Source of the DNA: Lachnospiraceae bacterium
Lineage (GTDB): Bacteria > Bacillota > Clostridia > Lachnospirales > Lachnospiraceae
NCBI GenBank assembly: GCA_017524035.1
Contig: JAFWUY010000098.1
Location: 1 to 36,978 of the forward strand
Direction of reading: 5' to 3'
Length of the DNA stretch: 36,978 nucleotides
Shown here: piece after piece, positions 1 to 8,493 of the stretch
Layout of the letters: every line of letters starts with the position of its first letter
Numbering within the stretch: the first letter of the stretch is position 1
Translations under genes and position numbers: made by a program
Notes under the pieces: model-generated
Database searches by the model: none
Told to the model about the DNA's origin: nothing
The model's input: the letters and a program-made list of their open reading frames with translations, nothing else

Positions 1-1019
1 GTACGAGGATCGACTCTTGCGGTGATAGGGAACTCCTCGAGATCGAAGTAAAGGAATACTTCAGCACCCATGAGCTCGTAAACCTTAACAACTGACTCGA
101 ATACGCTTGCGGGAGAGGTCTCGATGTACATCTCTGAATCGTAAACGTCCTCAGGTCTGATACCGAAGGTAACGATCTTTCCGTCATATCCGCCCTCGAT
201 GAGCTTCTTGCTCTTTGCGGGAGGAAGGGGAATTGCATGTCCTGCGATCTCAAGGTTAGCAACATCGCCATCAACAACTACAGTTGCATCAAGGAAGTTC
301 ATCTGAGGTGATCCCATGAATCCTGCAACGAAGAGGTTGCAAGGCTTGTCATAGAGATTCTGAGGAGAATCAACCTGCTGAACGATACCGTCCTTCATAA
401 CGACGATTCTGTCGCCGAGGGTCATAGCCTCTGTCTGGTCGTGGGTAACGTAGATGATGGTGGTGCCGAGTCTCTGGTGAAGCTTAGCGATCTCGATTCT
501 CATCTGTACACGGAGCTTAGCATCGAGGTTGGAGAGAGGCTCGTCCATGAGGAATACCTTGGGGTTACGTACGATAGCACGTCCCATGGCAACACGCTGT
601 CTCTGTCCACCGGAAAGAGCCTTGGGCTTACGGTCGAGGAGAGAGGTGAGGTCGAGGATACGAGCTGCTTCCTTAACCATCTTGTCGATCTGATCCTTGG
701 GAACCTTACGGAGCTTAAGTCCGAAAGCCATATTATCATAAACGGACATATGAGGATACAGAGCGTAGTTCTGGAATACCATTGCGATATCACGATCCTT
801 GGGCTCTACATCGTTCATGAGCTTGTCGCCGATGTAAAGTTCGCCGCCGGAGATGTCCTCCAGACCTGCGATCATACGGAGAGTGGTTGACTTTCCGCAT
901 CCGGAAGGTCCGACGAAAATGATGAATTCCTGATCGTTGATCTCCAGGTTGAAATCCTTAACTGCCTCAAAGCCGTTGGGATAAACCTTGGTGATGTGCT
1001 TAAGTGAAAGACTTGCCAT
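1..1019 (-). CDS. Sugar ABC transporter ATP-binding protein (MsmK/UgpC type), 3' end beyond window
   Basis: This is the ATPase subunit that powers carbohydrate ABC importers; family members of the MsmK/UgpC/MalK type often serve several sugar transporters. The start is the ATG at 1017-1019, preceded by an AAAGGAG ribosome site. Visible motifs are Walker [10 protein letters not shown] (residues 37-45), Q-loop [13 protein letters not shown] (about 81-93), signature LSGGQ (135-139), Walker B FLMDEP (156-161) and the switch region [10 protein letters not shown]. The sequence then enters the C-terminal TOBE-like regulatory domain and runs off the window edge after about 339 codons; full-length members are about 370 residues. 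No permease or binding protein adjoins it here, which fits an orphan multitask ATPase, though the downstream side cannot be seen. Family assignment is firm; the substrate is unknown. Confidence 0.93.
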   Translation of the reverse strand, partial: MASLSLKHITKVYPNGFEAVKDFNLEINDQEFIIFVGPSGCGKSTTLRMIAGLEDISGGELYIGDKLMNDVEPKDRDIAMVFQNYALYPHMSVYDNMAFGLKLRKVPKDQIDKMVKEAARILDLTSLLDRKPKALSGGQRQRVAMGRAIVRNPKVFLMDEPLSNLDAKLRVQMRIEIAKLHQRLGTTIIYVTHDQTEAMTLGDRIVVMKDGIVQQVDSPQNLYDKPCNLFVAGFMGSPQMNFLDATVVVDGDVANLEIAGHAIPLPPAKSKKLIEGGYDGKIVTFGIRPEDVYDSEMYIETSPASVFESVVKVYELMGAEVFLYFDLEEFPITARVDPR

Positions 1020-1044
1020 TAGTTCATACTCCTTTCAGAATACC

Positions 1045-1063
1045 ATTATAGGCGTTTTACGCC
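1045..1063 (-). promoter_or_regulatory. Putative -10 box with an adjoining operator-like inverted repeat before the ABC ATPase
   Basis: On the minus strand a perfect TATAAT lies at 1045-1050, about 25 bases before the ATPase start codon. It abuts the inverted repeat GGCGT-TTT-ACGCC (1051-1063). A protein bound there would cover the core promoter. No good -35 hexamer is visible at 17 bp. This is seen directly in sequence; the regulatory role is inferred. Confidence 0.45.
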
Positions 1064-1115
1064 CAATACATACGAAATATACCATCATACGCCATTCGTG
1101 GAAATAACCGACTTA

Positions 1116-1160
1116 GACAAAGTTTTGTCAATCGTTTGGTCAAATTGCCATTAATGGTAA
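1116..1160. promoter_or_regulatory. Two further palindromes upstream of the ABC ATPase
   Basis: GACAAA-GT-TTTGTC occupies 1116-1129 and overlaps a minus-strand TTGACA (1126-1131). The near-perfect 16-bp palindrome TTGCCATTAATGGTAA occupies 1145-1160. Both have the size and symmetry of repressor or activator operators. With the repeat at 1051-1063, this makes three dyads in about 110 bases of intergenic DNA. No binding protein can be assigned. Confidence 0.4.
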
Positions 1161-1223
1161 AAAAACACAAAATCTATTGGCATATTGCCCAACAGTCCGT
1201 GGAACACTTTCGGCAAAATGACG

Positions 1224-1928
1224 TTATTTCTCATCCCTCTTCATGGCAGCCTGCATAGCTTCCTCCACGGGATCGATCTCAGGTGCCTGGTCGGGGTGTT
1301 CCTCGTAAAACCTGTTCTCCACCTGCTCAAACGCCTTCCTGTAGAGCATTGCGCTCAGATATCCGGGGCCGCTGATGCCGAACATGATGACTATGGGGAT
1401 CAGGGGACTCTCAATTCCGATAAAAAGAAGGATTGCCACGGGGATCAGATAAAGGATTCCCATAAGGATCGCCTTGGGCAGGATCGCAACCGTCATATGG
1501 AGACCGCTCTTGATGGTTCCTTTGATGGTATTGTCGAATCTCGCGAGTACGGGGAAGATCATGATGCAACCGATATAGATAAAGAACAGAAATGCGAACA
1601 TCACTGCACGTACTATCTGTGTTCCTTCGCCCTCGAGTCCGAGTGCGAAAAAGACATCGAATATTCCGAGCACTATCACAACGAGCATGATCAGCCAGAT
1701 GATCGTAGCCTGCTTAAAATTCTGCCTGAACGAGCGGAAAAATCCCTTTGTCGTGCCCGTATCCTCGTTTTTAAGGAGCTTATAGCACATGTAATCCTTG
1801 GCGGTCAGTGCGGCACCTATCGTTATGATGGGGAAACAGAGCACAAGCGTCAGGATATTGATCCACATAAGATCGGCCATCTTGGTCAGTGCGACCATAA
1901 ATTTTGAATCGGGATTAAATAATTTCAC
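1224..1928 (-). CDS. YesL-like (DUF624) membrane protein
   Basis: A 234-residue integral membrane protein resembling the YesL/DUF624 family, whose members are frequently encoded beside carbohydrate ABC transporters. The function is not established; a role in sugar uptake or its regulation is usually inferred from context. The start is GTG at 1926-1928 behind GGAAGG with 6-bp spacing. There are about five hydrophobic segments (roughly residues 20-45, 75-98, 105-128, 145-170 and 170-190). The N-terminus contains the family-typical MKLFNPDSKFM and a W-N-L-T-L stretch entering the first helix. The C-terminal tail is charged and probably cytoplasmic. It lies upstream of the ABC ATPase on the same strand, but the 200-bp palindrome-rich gap suggests separate transcription. 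Confidence 0.8.
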   Translation of the reverse strand: MKLFNPDSKFMVALTKMADLMWINILTLVLCFPIITIGAALTAKDYMCYKLLKNEDTGTTKGFFRSFRQNFKQATIIWLIMLVVIVLGIFDVFFALGLEGEGTQIVRAVMFAFLFFIYIGCIMIFPVLARFDNTIKGTIKSGLHMTVAILPKAILMGILYLIPVAILLFIGIESPLIPIVIMFGISGPGYLSAMLYRKAFEQVENRFYEEHPDQAPEIDPVEEAMQAAMKRDEK

Positions 1929-1939
1929 TTTGTACCTTC

Positions 1940-2431
1940 CTAAAAAACCAGTTCCATTCCGGTAACCCTGATGCCCGAGATGTTCCTCTCCGGCTCGGTT
2001 ACCTTAAATCCTATCTTTTTGTAAAAATCTACGGCATACGGTGCGGCCCTTACCACCATGGTGTTCTCGTGGCATATATCCCTCAGATATCTGCAGAGCT
2101 TATCAACGATCTCTGTCGCTATGCCCATGCGGTGGAATTCCTTTTTCACAAAAAGGAGGGAGAGCCTGTTGGTGTTCCTCAGCGACCCGACTCCGATGAT
2201 CTGACCGTCAAGCCTGGCAACGACCATCGGGTAATTTCCGCCCAGAAATGCCTTGTGCAGATCGTCATCCGTTACAAACTCAAAAAAATGACCCACTCCT
2301 TCGGAACCGTAATCTTCGGCCTCAAATTCCATAAAGGTAGTCCAGACCAAAGAGATACTGTCCGTCCAGTCCTCGGGGCGGGCCCATTCGTAGGTTATTC
2401 GGGATTTCAGGAGAGCCTTGCCGTTATCCAT
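1940..2431 (-). CDS. GNAT family N-acetyltransferase
   Basis: A 163-residue acetyltransferase of the GCN5-related family, expected to move an acetyl group from acetyl-CoA to an unknown amine. The acetyl-CoA binding motif appears as FVKKEFHRMGIATEIV (about residues 94-109), with the preceding beta strand GVGSLRNTNRLSLL and the late FYKKIGFKV signature near residue 136. The start ATG at 2431 overlaps the 3' end of the upstream hydrolase by 25 bp, so the two are probably translated together. It ends with TAG, one of only two apparent natural TAG stops among the genes in this window. Reading through it would add only four codons before TGA. The substrate cannot be predicted. Confidence 0.85.
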   Translation of the reverse strand: MDNGKALLKSRITYEWARPEDWTDSISLVWTTFMEFEAEDYGSEGVGHFFEFVTDDDLHKAFLGGNYPMVVARLDGQIIGVGSLRNTNRLSLLFVKKEFHRMGIATEIVDKLCRYLRDICHENTMVVRAAPYAVDFYKKIGFKVTEPERNISGIRVTGMELVF

Positions 2432-3339
2432 TCAAGGATATCCTCTTTGACAACTTCCCTGTCATCCTCGTTGAGTATTTCGTGTCTGTCTCCGGGATAG
2501 AGCTTCACGGTGATATCGCGGACCCCGGCATTTTTGTAGCTTTCGGCCGCAGTCTTAACGCCCTCGCCGTAATTTCCGACGGGGTCCTCCTCTCCCGCAA
2601 CAAAAAGCAGCGGCAGATTCTTGGGCACGGCATCTATATTGCTCTGCTTCTGCATTCGCTTTATCAGCTCCATGAGAGTGATATAGCCGTTGGCGGTAAA
2701 TCCGAATCCGCACATCGGATCGGCGATGTATTTATCCACGTTCCCGCTGTTTACGCTGAGCCAGTCATAGGATGTACGGGGCGACTCGATCCTCTTGCAG
2801 TAGCTTCCGAAGCTCATCTTGGCCATAAGGGGAGACTTTGCTTTCGAACCCTTGAAAAGAGCCGTCATCTTTGCGATCGTGCTTCCGGCGAAAACAAGTC
2901 CTCCGGGCGTGGTCCCGGTACCCATGATGACCGCCATGTTGATGCCGGTCCCGTATCTGTAGATGTAGTTCCTTGCTATGAAGGAACCCATGCTGTGACC
3001 CAGTATTATGATGGGAAGTCCCGGGAATTTCTCCTGGGTGATCTTCTTTAATCTGTGAACATCCCTTACAACAACGGTCGCGGGATCCTGCTCGCAGAAA
3101 TACCCCGTGATCCCGCCTTCGGGAATGCTTCCGCCGTGGCCGAGGTGATCTTCCCCGGTCACGATGAAGCCGTTTGAAGTCATAAATGAAGCAAAATCTT
3201 CGTATCTTTCGACATACTCTTCCATTCCGTGGATGATCTGGATGATGCCTGCGGCCTCACCCTTATCCGGCATCCATCTTACGCCGTGTATGGAAGTTTC
3301 GCCGTCTCTTGAATCAAAATAGAATTCTTCTTTTTTCAT
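2407..3339 (-). CDS. Alpha/beta hydrolase, monoacylglycerol-lipase/lysophospholipase-like
   Basis: A 310-residue serine hydrolase of the type found in lysophospholipase and monoacylglycerol lipase families. It has no signal peptide, so it is probably cytoplasmic. The oxyanion-hole strand is IIHGMEEYVERY (about 35-46). The nucleophile elbow GHSMGS places the serine at residue 116, an acid is plausible at D252 (GEEDP), and the catalytic histidine is H286 (GDRHEILNE). The start ATG is behind GGAAGGAG with 7-bp spacing. It shares a transcript with the downstream GNAT gene, with which it overlaps, and lies 19 bp downstream of metG. The substrate (lysolipid, monoglyceride or another ester) is not determinable. 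Confidence 0.88.
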   Translation of the reverse strand: MKKEEFYFDSRDGETSIHGVRWMPDKGEAAGIIQIIHGMEEYVERYEDFASFMTSNGFIVTGEDHLGHGGSIPEGGITGYFCEQDPATVVVRDVHRLKKITQEKFPGLPIIILGHSMGSFIARNYIYRYGTGINMAVIMGTGTTPGGLVFAGSTIAKMTALFKGSKAKSPLMAKMSFGSYCKRIESPRTSYDWLSVNSGNVDKYIADPMCGFGFTANGYITLMELIKRMQKQSNIDAVPKNLPLLFVAGEEDPVGNYGEGVKTAAESYKNAGVRDITVKLYPGDRHEILNEDDREVVKEDILEWITARLS

Positions 3340-3358
3340 GGAAGTACTCCTTCCGTAA

Positions 3359-5356
3359 TCATCCTATTTCCGCACCGGCAGGCATATCCTTGTCTATGCC
3401 GAGAAGAGAAAGCTCGCCCTCTGCATTCTCCGCACAAAGGAGCATTCCTTCGCTTGTAAGTCCCGCGATCTGGCGGGGTGCAAGGTTGGTGAGAACAACA
3501 ACCTTCTTTCCGACCATCTCTTCAGCCGAATAACCCGACTTGATACCGGAAAGGATCTGTCTCGTCTTGCTTCCGATCTTAACCTGTGAGCAGAGGAGCT
3601 TCTTGGACTTCGGAACCTCTTCGCAGGAGATGATCTGTCCGACCTGAAGCTGGAGCTTTGCAAAATCGTCATACGTGATCTCAGCCTTGGGCTCAAGATC
3701 TATGCCGTCATCTGCGGCAGCTTCCCTGTTCTCTTCGGGGGTGATGCCGTTCTCCCTTTCGTACTCCGCTCTCTGTGCCGCGCGGATCTCCTCTACCTTC
3801 TTCATTATATCTTCAAGGTTAAGGCGTGCAAAGAGAGTCTCGGGATCTGCGGTAACCTTCTTTCCCGATTCGAAAAGACCGAATTTATCGAGATCTTCGT
3901 AATCTCTGAGGTCATTCTCGCCGATCTGTGCAAGGATGGCCTTTGCGGTCTCGGGCATATATGAATACAGGAGATTTGCTCCCACAGCGATGGACTCGGT
4001 AAGGTTGTACATAACCTCCGCGAGTCTGTCCTTACCGGCTTCGTCCTTGGCAAGAGTCCAGGGCTCGGTCTCATCGATATATTTATTGGAACGCTTGAAG
4101 ATCGCAAATACTTCGTCGATGGCATCGGCAACCCTGAGGTCATCCATCTTCGCTGCTACCTTATCCCTGGCGGCTGTAACGACTGCCTTAAGATCGGCAT
4201 CGACATCTGCCTCTGCGCCGGTCTTTGTTACAACGCCGTCAAAGTACTTGTTGGTCATGGAGATCGTTCTCTTTACGAGATTTCCGAGGATGTTCGCAAG
4301 ATCGGAATTGTATCTCTCGGTCATGAGCTCCCATGTGATGGTTCCGTCATTTTCATAAGGCATCTCATGAAGCACATAGTAACGTACCGCATCGACACCG
4401 TAGAGGGAGATGAGATCGTCCGCATAGATCACGTTTCCTCTTGACTTACTCATCTTCTCACCGCCCTGAAGAAGCCAGGGATGTCCGAATACCTTCTTGG
4501 GAAGGGGCTCTTCAAGGGACATAAGGAAAATGGGCCAGTAGATCGTATGGAAACGGACGATGTCCTTTCCTATAAGATGAAGATCTGCGGGCCAGAACTT
4601 CTAGTACAGATCGGAGCTGTTGCCGTCCGCATCGTATCCGATACCGGTGATGTAGTTGCTGAGCGCATCAAGCCATACATACACCACATGCTTCTCATCA
4701 AATGTAACGGGGATGCCCCATTTAAAGGAGGTCCTGGATACGCACAGATCCTGAAGTCCGGGCTTGAGGAAATTGTTCACCATCTCGTTCTTGCGGGATA
4801 CGGGCTGGATGAACTCGGGATGCTCGTCATAATACTTCATGAGCCTGTCGGCATATTTGCTCATCTTGAAGAAGTATGCCTCTTCCTTGGCGGGCTTTAC
4901 CTCACGTCCGCAGTCGGGACACTTGCCGTCGACAAGCTGGCTCTCGGTCCAGAATGACTCACAGGGAGTGCAGTAAAGTCCCTCGTAAGCTCCCTTGTAG
5001 ATATCGCCCTTGTCGTACATCTTCTTAAAGATCTTCTGGATCTGGACTTCATGATCCGCATCGGTGGTGCGGATGAATTTGTCGTAAGAAACGTTAAGAC
5101 TGTCGCAGATGCCCCTGATGATGCCGGCTATCCGGTCAACGAATTCCTTGGGGGATATACCCTCAGCCCCGGCCTTTTCCTCTACCTTCTGACCGTGCTC
5201 ATCGGTTCCTGTCTGGAAAAAGACTTCGAAACCCTGCTGTCTCTTATGTCTGGCGATCGCATCCGCCATTACTATTTCATAAGAATTTCCTATATGGGGT
5301 TTGCCTGATGTGTAGGCTATTGCCGTTGTAATGTAATAAGGTCCTTTATTCTGCAT
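3359..5356 (-). CDS. metG: Methionine--tRNA ligase (MetG), reading frame interrupted by an in-frame TAG codon
   Basis: Methionyl-tRNA synthetase charges tRNA-Met and is normally essential. Counting from the ATG at 5356 (AGGAAGG, 7-bp spacing; a GTG three codons earlier is less likely), the frame would give 665 residues. Visible are the HIGH-like signature HIGN (21-24), the zinc cysteines C129, C132, C146 and C149, the KMSKS loop (301-305), and a C-terminal tRNA-binding (EMAP/Arc1-like) domain over roughly the last 105 residues. A TAG at 4601-4603 replaces codon 252, between the two catalytic signatures. Sequence on both sides stays in one frame and both match MetG: GNSSDLY before, KFWPADLHLIGKDIVRF after. 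The next downstream ATG (4522) has no ribosome site. It may be a sequencing error, a true nonsense mutation with another copy elsewhere, or suppression. Confidence 0.93.
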
Positions 5357-5436
5357 ACCTATCACCTTCCTTTTCGGCGTCGCATAACGAACGTCTGTCT
5401 TTTCGAATATAATAGACTAATCTACCACAAATGGCT

Positions 5437-6228
5437 TTATTCGTCCATTAAACGCTGATATTCCTCGCATATCGCTTCGAAGATCGCCTCGGATCCGTTT
5501 CCGCTGTCCGGATGGTAAACCTTGCACAGATCGCGGTATCTTTTCTTTATCTGTTCGGGAGTCCTGCAGCCCTCGAAGAATCCGCTCACAGAGCCTCTTC
5601 CGCCCCGGCTGTCTTCTATATAATCTTCATCGTTTTCTTCGATATATTCTTCATCGGAATAGTCATCGTCGTAATAATCTTCCTCGATCCGCTCATTCCT
5701 GCGTCCGGGTATCCGCTCGTGCCTGCCTTTTGTATAGCCGTCATTATAGCCCCTGTCATATCCTTCGTCGTAGCCGTGGACATTTTCATATATGTCGTCG
5801 ATCTTCTCTGTAAGGCTTTCCGACTCCTCGAGTACCTCACGCTTGAGGTTGATGTACCTTATCAGCCTGAGCACATCCAGAACAGGTCCGCCTACGATCA
5901 TGATGATCACGATCAGACGGAGCTGCTCATCCGTGACCTTATCCTTCAGGGTATAGAGCACATAAGCCGCAACCGCCGCAACACCGCAGCCCACGAAGAA
6001 GTTCTTGAATATCCTGATGAAAAAGTAAACATATGACACGATACCGTACATCGTGATGAAAATCTTAGCACATCGCAAAGGATCCGCGGACATCGCCGCA
6101 AGTGTTGCCCCGGCATCCCCTTCCCAGAAAAGAAGACCTGTAAGGAGCACCGCCATTATGAGTTTTGCCGGTATCACAGCCAGTCGTGCCCTGAGCTCCG
6201 CTACCTTTACCACTTTAAGTCCGTTCAT
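5437..6228 (-). CDS. Membrane protein with C-terminal J-domain (DnaJ-like) and GYxx repeat
   Basis: A 263-residue protein in three parts. The N-terminal half has about four hydrophobic segments (roughly 20-36, 55-75, 78-95 and 103-121). A linker at 152-168 carries four GYxx units (GYDE, GYDR, GYND, GYTK), followed by a strongly acidic, tyrosine-rich stretch (183-206). The end (about 215-263) is a short J-domain with the HPD tripeptide at 239-241, the motif that stimulates Hsp70 ATPase. It is predicted to recruit DnaK to the inner membrane face; the client is unknown. The start codon overlaps the stop of the upstream Wzy-like gene (ATGA at 6225-6228), so the two are translationally coupled. 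The J-domain is abbreviated compared with DnaJ (about 70 residues) but keeps helices II and III. Confidence 0.8.
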   Translation of the reverse strand: MNGLKVVKVAELRARLAVIPAKLIMAVLLTGLLFWEGDAGATLAAMSADPLRCAKIFITMYGIVSYVYFFIRIFKNFFVGCGVAAVAAYVLYTLKDKVTDEQLRLIVIIMIVGGPVLDVLRLIRYINLKREVLEESESLTEKIDDIYENVHGYDEGYDRGYNDGYTKGRHERIPGRRNERIEEDYYDDDYSDEEYIEENDEDYIEDSRGGRGSVSGFFEGCRTPEQIKKRYRDLCKVYHPDSGNGSEAIFEAICEEYQRLMDE

Positions 6229-7841
6229 TCATCCTCCGTTCCGGAAAGCTTCCTTACAGCCGATGCCCCGAATCCGACAAGAATCGAAAGCTGTGAAAGG
6301 TTCATCGCCGTCTGAAAGCTGAATAGATTGTTTACGATATATGCCGCGATCCCGAGCGACGCCGCAAGCACCGCCGCATTCAGGCTTCGCATCTTACCGG
6401 ATGCACTTCTCTTCGCCGCACCGAATGCTTCCGCAAAAAGAGAAATGATGATCCCGTAGAAGCATACGCATCCCGCAAGTCCCGTATTTACGAGCATGGT
6501 CACCGGCTCACAGTGCGCATTTGTAAGTCTCGCGCCGCCGAAATAATCGGTGACCCTGTCCGCAAGGTCCGGGAATCTTCCGCTGTAGATCAGCGAATAA
6601 AATGTATCCGGGCCGGTTCCGAAGAGCTTCTCCCTGATCGTCATCCCGCGAAACAGCTCCAGTCCGACGGATATTGTCATACCCCTGCTGCTCGCCCACT
6701 CATCTCCGAAATAAAGTACCGGACCGGTTCCGAGAAAGCCGCCCTTCAATGTGTTGACCGTTACGATAACGGCATATATGACCAGAGATGCACAGATTGC
6801 CGCAAGAACTGCCCTGCCGGTGTGAATGCCTGTTTCTTTCCTTCCGCTCTTCAGCCTTCCGCGCATTATGAACATTATGATCACTGACGCCGTCAAAAGG
6901 AACAAAAGGAATACCGGACCGTCAAGAAACTTCGTGACAATGTCATTCGATCTTTCGACCGCGCCTAACCCTGCCGCAGCCGCATGAACGACACCGCCCG
7001 CGGAAAAGAGAACGCACAGCTCCGCGAGACTTTTATGCCTTTCAATATTCCTGCCGCAGTAATACATTGCGACGACAAGTGCCGCAAGTGCAGCGGGATA
7101 ACCGCTCGACGATCCCTGCGAAAAGAAACAGTATGCCCCGCTTCCGAAAACGACAGCCGCGAGGATTTTTATGACACGTGTGTCTTTTCTTCCGTCCGGC
7201 CCCGCTGTCATGTAACAGGCCGCAGAGAAGAACAGAACGCACACCATATATCCGCAGAACCAGTTTATGTTTCCGACGGTGGACATCTTGGATGTGTTCC
7301 ATCCGTCTATATCAAAAAGATTTCCCGCGATATCGAACACTATTCCGACCGCAAATACCGCAAACGAAGCAAGGAGCATTGTACCGGTAAAGAGCCTGCC
7401 GCTCATGACGGTTCTTCCGATCACCAGGATGCAAAGGCACATCGCTGTGTATTCCCACGCACCGACATACCAGTTTGTCTCTCCCATGTCCGCAATATCC
7501 CTTCGAAATGACATTGCATAGGACAGTCCGATGCAGATCATGAACAGTATCGTCCATATCTCGTGCGGAAGGAACCCCTTTTTGATCTCCCCGAATCCCG
7601 GGAAAAGAGGACCTTCTTCCGTAAGGATCCTGACAACGAACGATACGGCATATACAAAGACCGCTGCCGCCGCGATACACAGCGTTACCTTCAGCTGCGT
7701 TATCCAGAATAACGATTTGTCCGTGCCGAGGGAATTGTATCCCGGCAGATAAAGCGGAAGCAAAAGTCCTGCTGTCAGCAGGTAATAAAGTGCGGCGCCT
7801 CTGAATAACAGGGTATTATATTTCAAAAACTTCTTGAGCAT
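6225..7841 (-). CDS. O-antigen ligase/Wzy-type polymerase family membrane protein
   Basis: A 538-residue polytopic membrane protein of the O-antigen ligase/polymerase superfamily, which in Gram-positive bacteria is associated with capsule or secondary wall polysaccharide assembly. About 11-12 hydrophobic segments are present. Family hallmarks include the STVGNINWFCGYM segment (187-199), an SQGSSSGYPA turn (241-250) and a large extracellular loop (about 362-440). The loop contains GTGPDTFY (408-415) and ends in NAHCEPVTMLVNTGL (441-455), matching the usual N-A-H...NTG pattern. The start overlaps the end of the upstream pseudouridine synthase gene by 26 bp without a clear ribosome site, suggesting coupling. 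No sugar-nucleotide enzymes or glycosyltransferases of the cytosolic type adjoin it, so the polymer is unknown. Confidence 0.82.
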   Translation of the reverse strand: MLKKFLKYNTLLFRGAALYYLLTAGLLLPLYLPGYNSLGTDKSLFWITQLKVTLCIAAAAVFVYAVSFVVRILTEEGPLFPGFGEIKKGFLPHEIWTILFMICIGLSYAMSFRRDIADMGETNWYVGAWEYTAMCLCILVIGRTVMSGRLFTGTMLLASFAVFAVGIVFDIAGNLFDIDGWNTSKMSTVGNINWFCGYMVCVLFFSAACYMTAGPDGRKDTRVIKILAAVVFGSGAYCFFSQGSSSGYPAALAALVVAMYYCGRNIERHKSLAELCVLFSAGGVVHAAAAGLGAVERSNDIVTKFLDGPVFLLFLLTASVIIMFIMRGRLKSGRKETGIHTGRAVLAAICASLVIYAVIVTVNTLKGGFLGTGPVLYFGDEWASSRGMTISVGLELFRGMTIREKLFGTGPDTFYSLIYSGRFPDLADRVTDYFGGARLTNAHCEPVTMLVNTGLAGCVCFYGIIISLFAEAFGAAKRSASGKMRSLNAAVLAASLGIAAYIVNNLFSFQTAMNLSQLSILVGFGASAVRKLSGTEDE

Positions 7842-8493
7842 AGATCTTAAATGCCGGATTTTCCGGCTTTACATCAAATGTCCTGAACGAACCGTCCGAC
7901 AGATCCCTGACCGTAAGGCGGTCTGCACACAGTGCGGGAGCGGATATCCCTTTGCTTTCTGAAAACGCCCGGCTCTCATTGCTTCCGTATTTCATATCAC
8001 CGAGCAGCGGAAGTCCCAGTCTTGCCATCTGCGCTCTTATCTGATGAAACCTCCCCGTCATGATCTCGATACGGTAAAGCGAAGTTCCTTCCGCTCTTCC
8101 GAGAAGCTCATATTTCAGCTCGGCTCTTTTGTAATCCTCACCTTCACCTATCACGCACAGATTGTCCCGGGTCTTTTTCATATGACACACATCGGTTCCC
8201 GATTCGGGTCCCTCACCGTAAGCTACGGCGATATAGGATTTCTTCAGTTCTCCCTTTGATACCTCTTCGGACAAAGAGGCTGCGCTCTTTTTGTCCTTGG
8301 CAAAAACAAGCAGTCCCTCGACAGGCTGGTCAAGCCTGTGTATCACGCCCAGGTATCCGCCCTTCAGGTGGTTCTTCAAAATACTGCAAACATCCCGGGT
8401 GCTTACGGATGCGGTCTGTACCGGGATCCCGGCCGGCTTATATATGACCATGAAGCTGTCATTTTCAAAAATGATCTTTATCTCCGGTTTCAT
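7816..8493 (-). CDS. RluA-family pseudouridine synthase
   Basis: A 225-residue RNA pseudouridine synthase of the RluA/RluD family, converting specific uridines in rRNA or tRNA. The family signature HRLDQPVEGLLVFAK lies at 52-66, with catalytic aspartate D55. A later RFHQIRAQMARLGLPLLGD segment matches the conserved substrate-binding motif. There is no S4 domain, which suits the shorter RluA-type subfamily. The start chosen is the ATG at 8491-8493, which overlaps the stop of the upstream methyltransferase gene (ATGA). An open frame extends further upstream but lies inside that gene. It is probably co-expressed with the rRNA methyltransferase, making a small RNA-modification pair inside a membrane-protein operon. 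The target nucleotide is not determinable. Confidence 0.9.
   Translation of the reverse strand: MKPEIKIIFENDSFMVIYKPAGIPVQTASVSTRDVCSILKNHLKGGYLGVIHRLDQPVEGLLVFAKDKKSAASLSEEVSKGELKKSYIAVAYGEGPESGTDVCHMKKTRDNLCVIGEGEDYKRAELKYELLGRAEGTSLYRIEIMTGRFHQIRAQMARLGLPLLGDMKYGSNESRAFSESKGISAPALCADRLTVRDLSDGSFRTFDVKPENPAFKIYAQEVFEI

Noticed and set aside
1185-1907. A 240-codon plus-strand open frame opposite the YesL-like gene
   Set aside because: It lies fully antisense to a recognisable membrane protein, has no ribosome site and encodes a low-complexity Cys/His/Asp mix typical of a shadow frame.
1940-1942. TAG stops of the GNAT and dltA genes as evidence for genome-wide TAG recoding
   Set aside because: Both proteins end at normal family lengths and readthrough adds only 4 or 16 codons; they are better explained as ordinary stops, which argues against complete recoding.
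4520-4522. Independent start for the C-terminal part of metG at an internal ATG
   Set aside because: No Shine-Dalgarno, and conserved MetG sequence continues upstream of it to the TAG, so it is an internal methionine.
4523-4600. Frameshift in metG
   Set aside because: The two parts are in the same frame (78 bases, 26 codons between the TAG and the internal ATG), so the defect is a stop codon and not an indel.
5357-5436. T-box or riboswitch leader for metG
   Set aside because: The gap to the upstream gene is only about 80 bases, with no T-box sequence or long hairpin.
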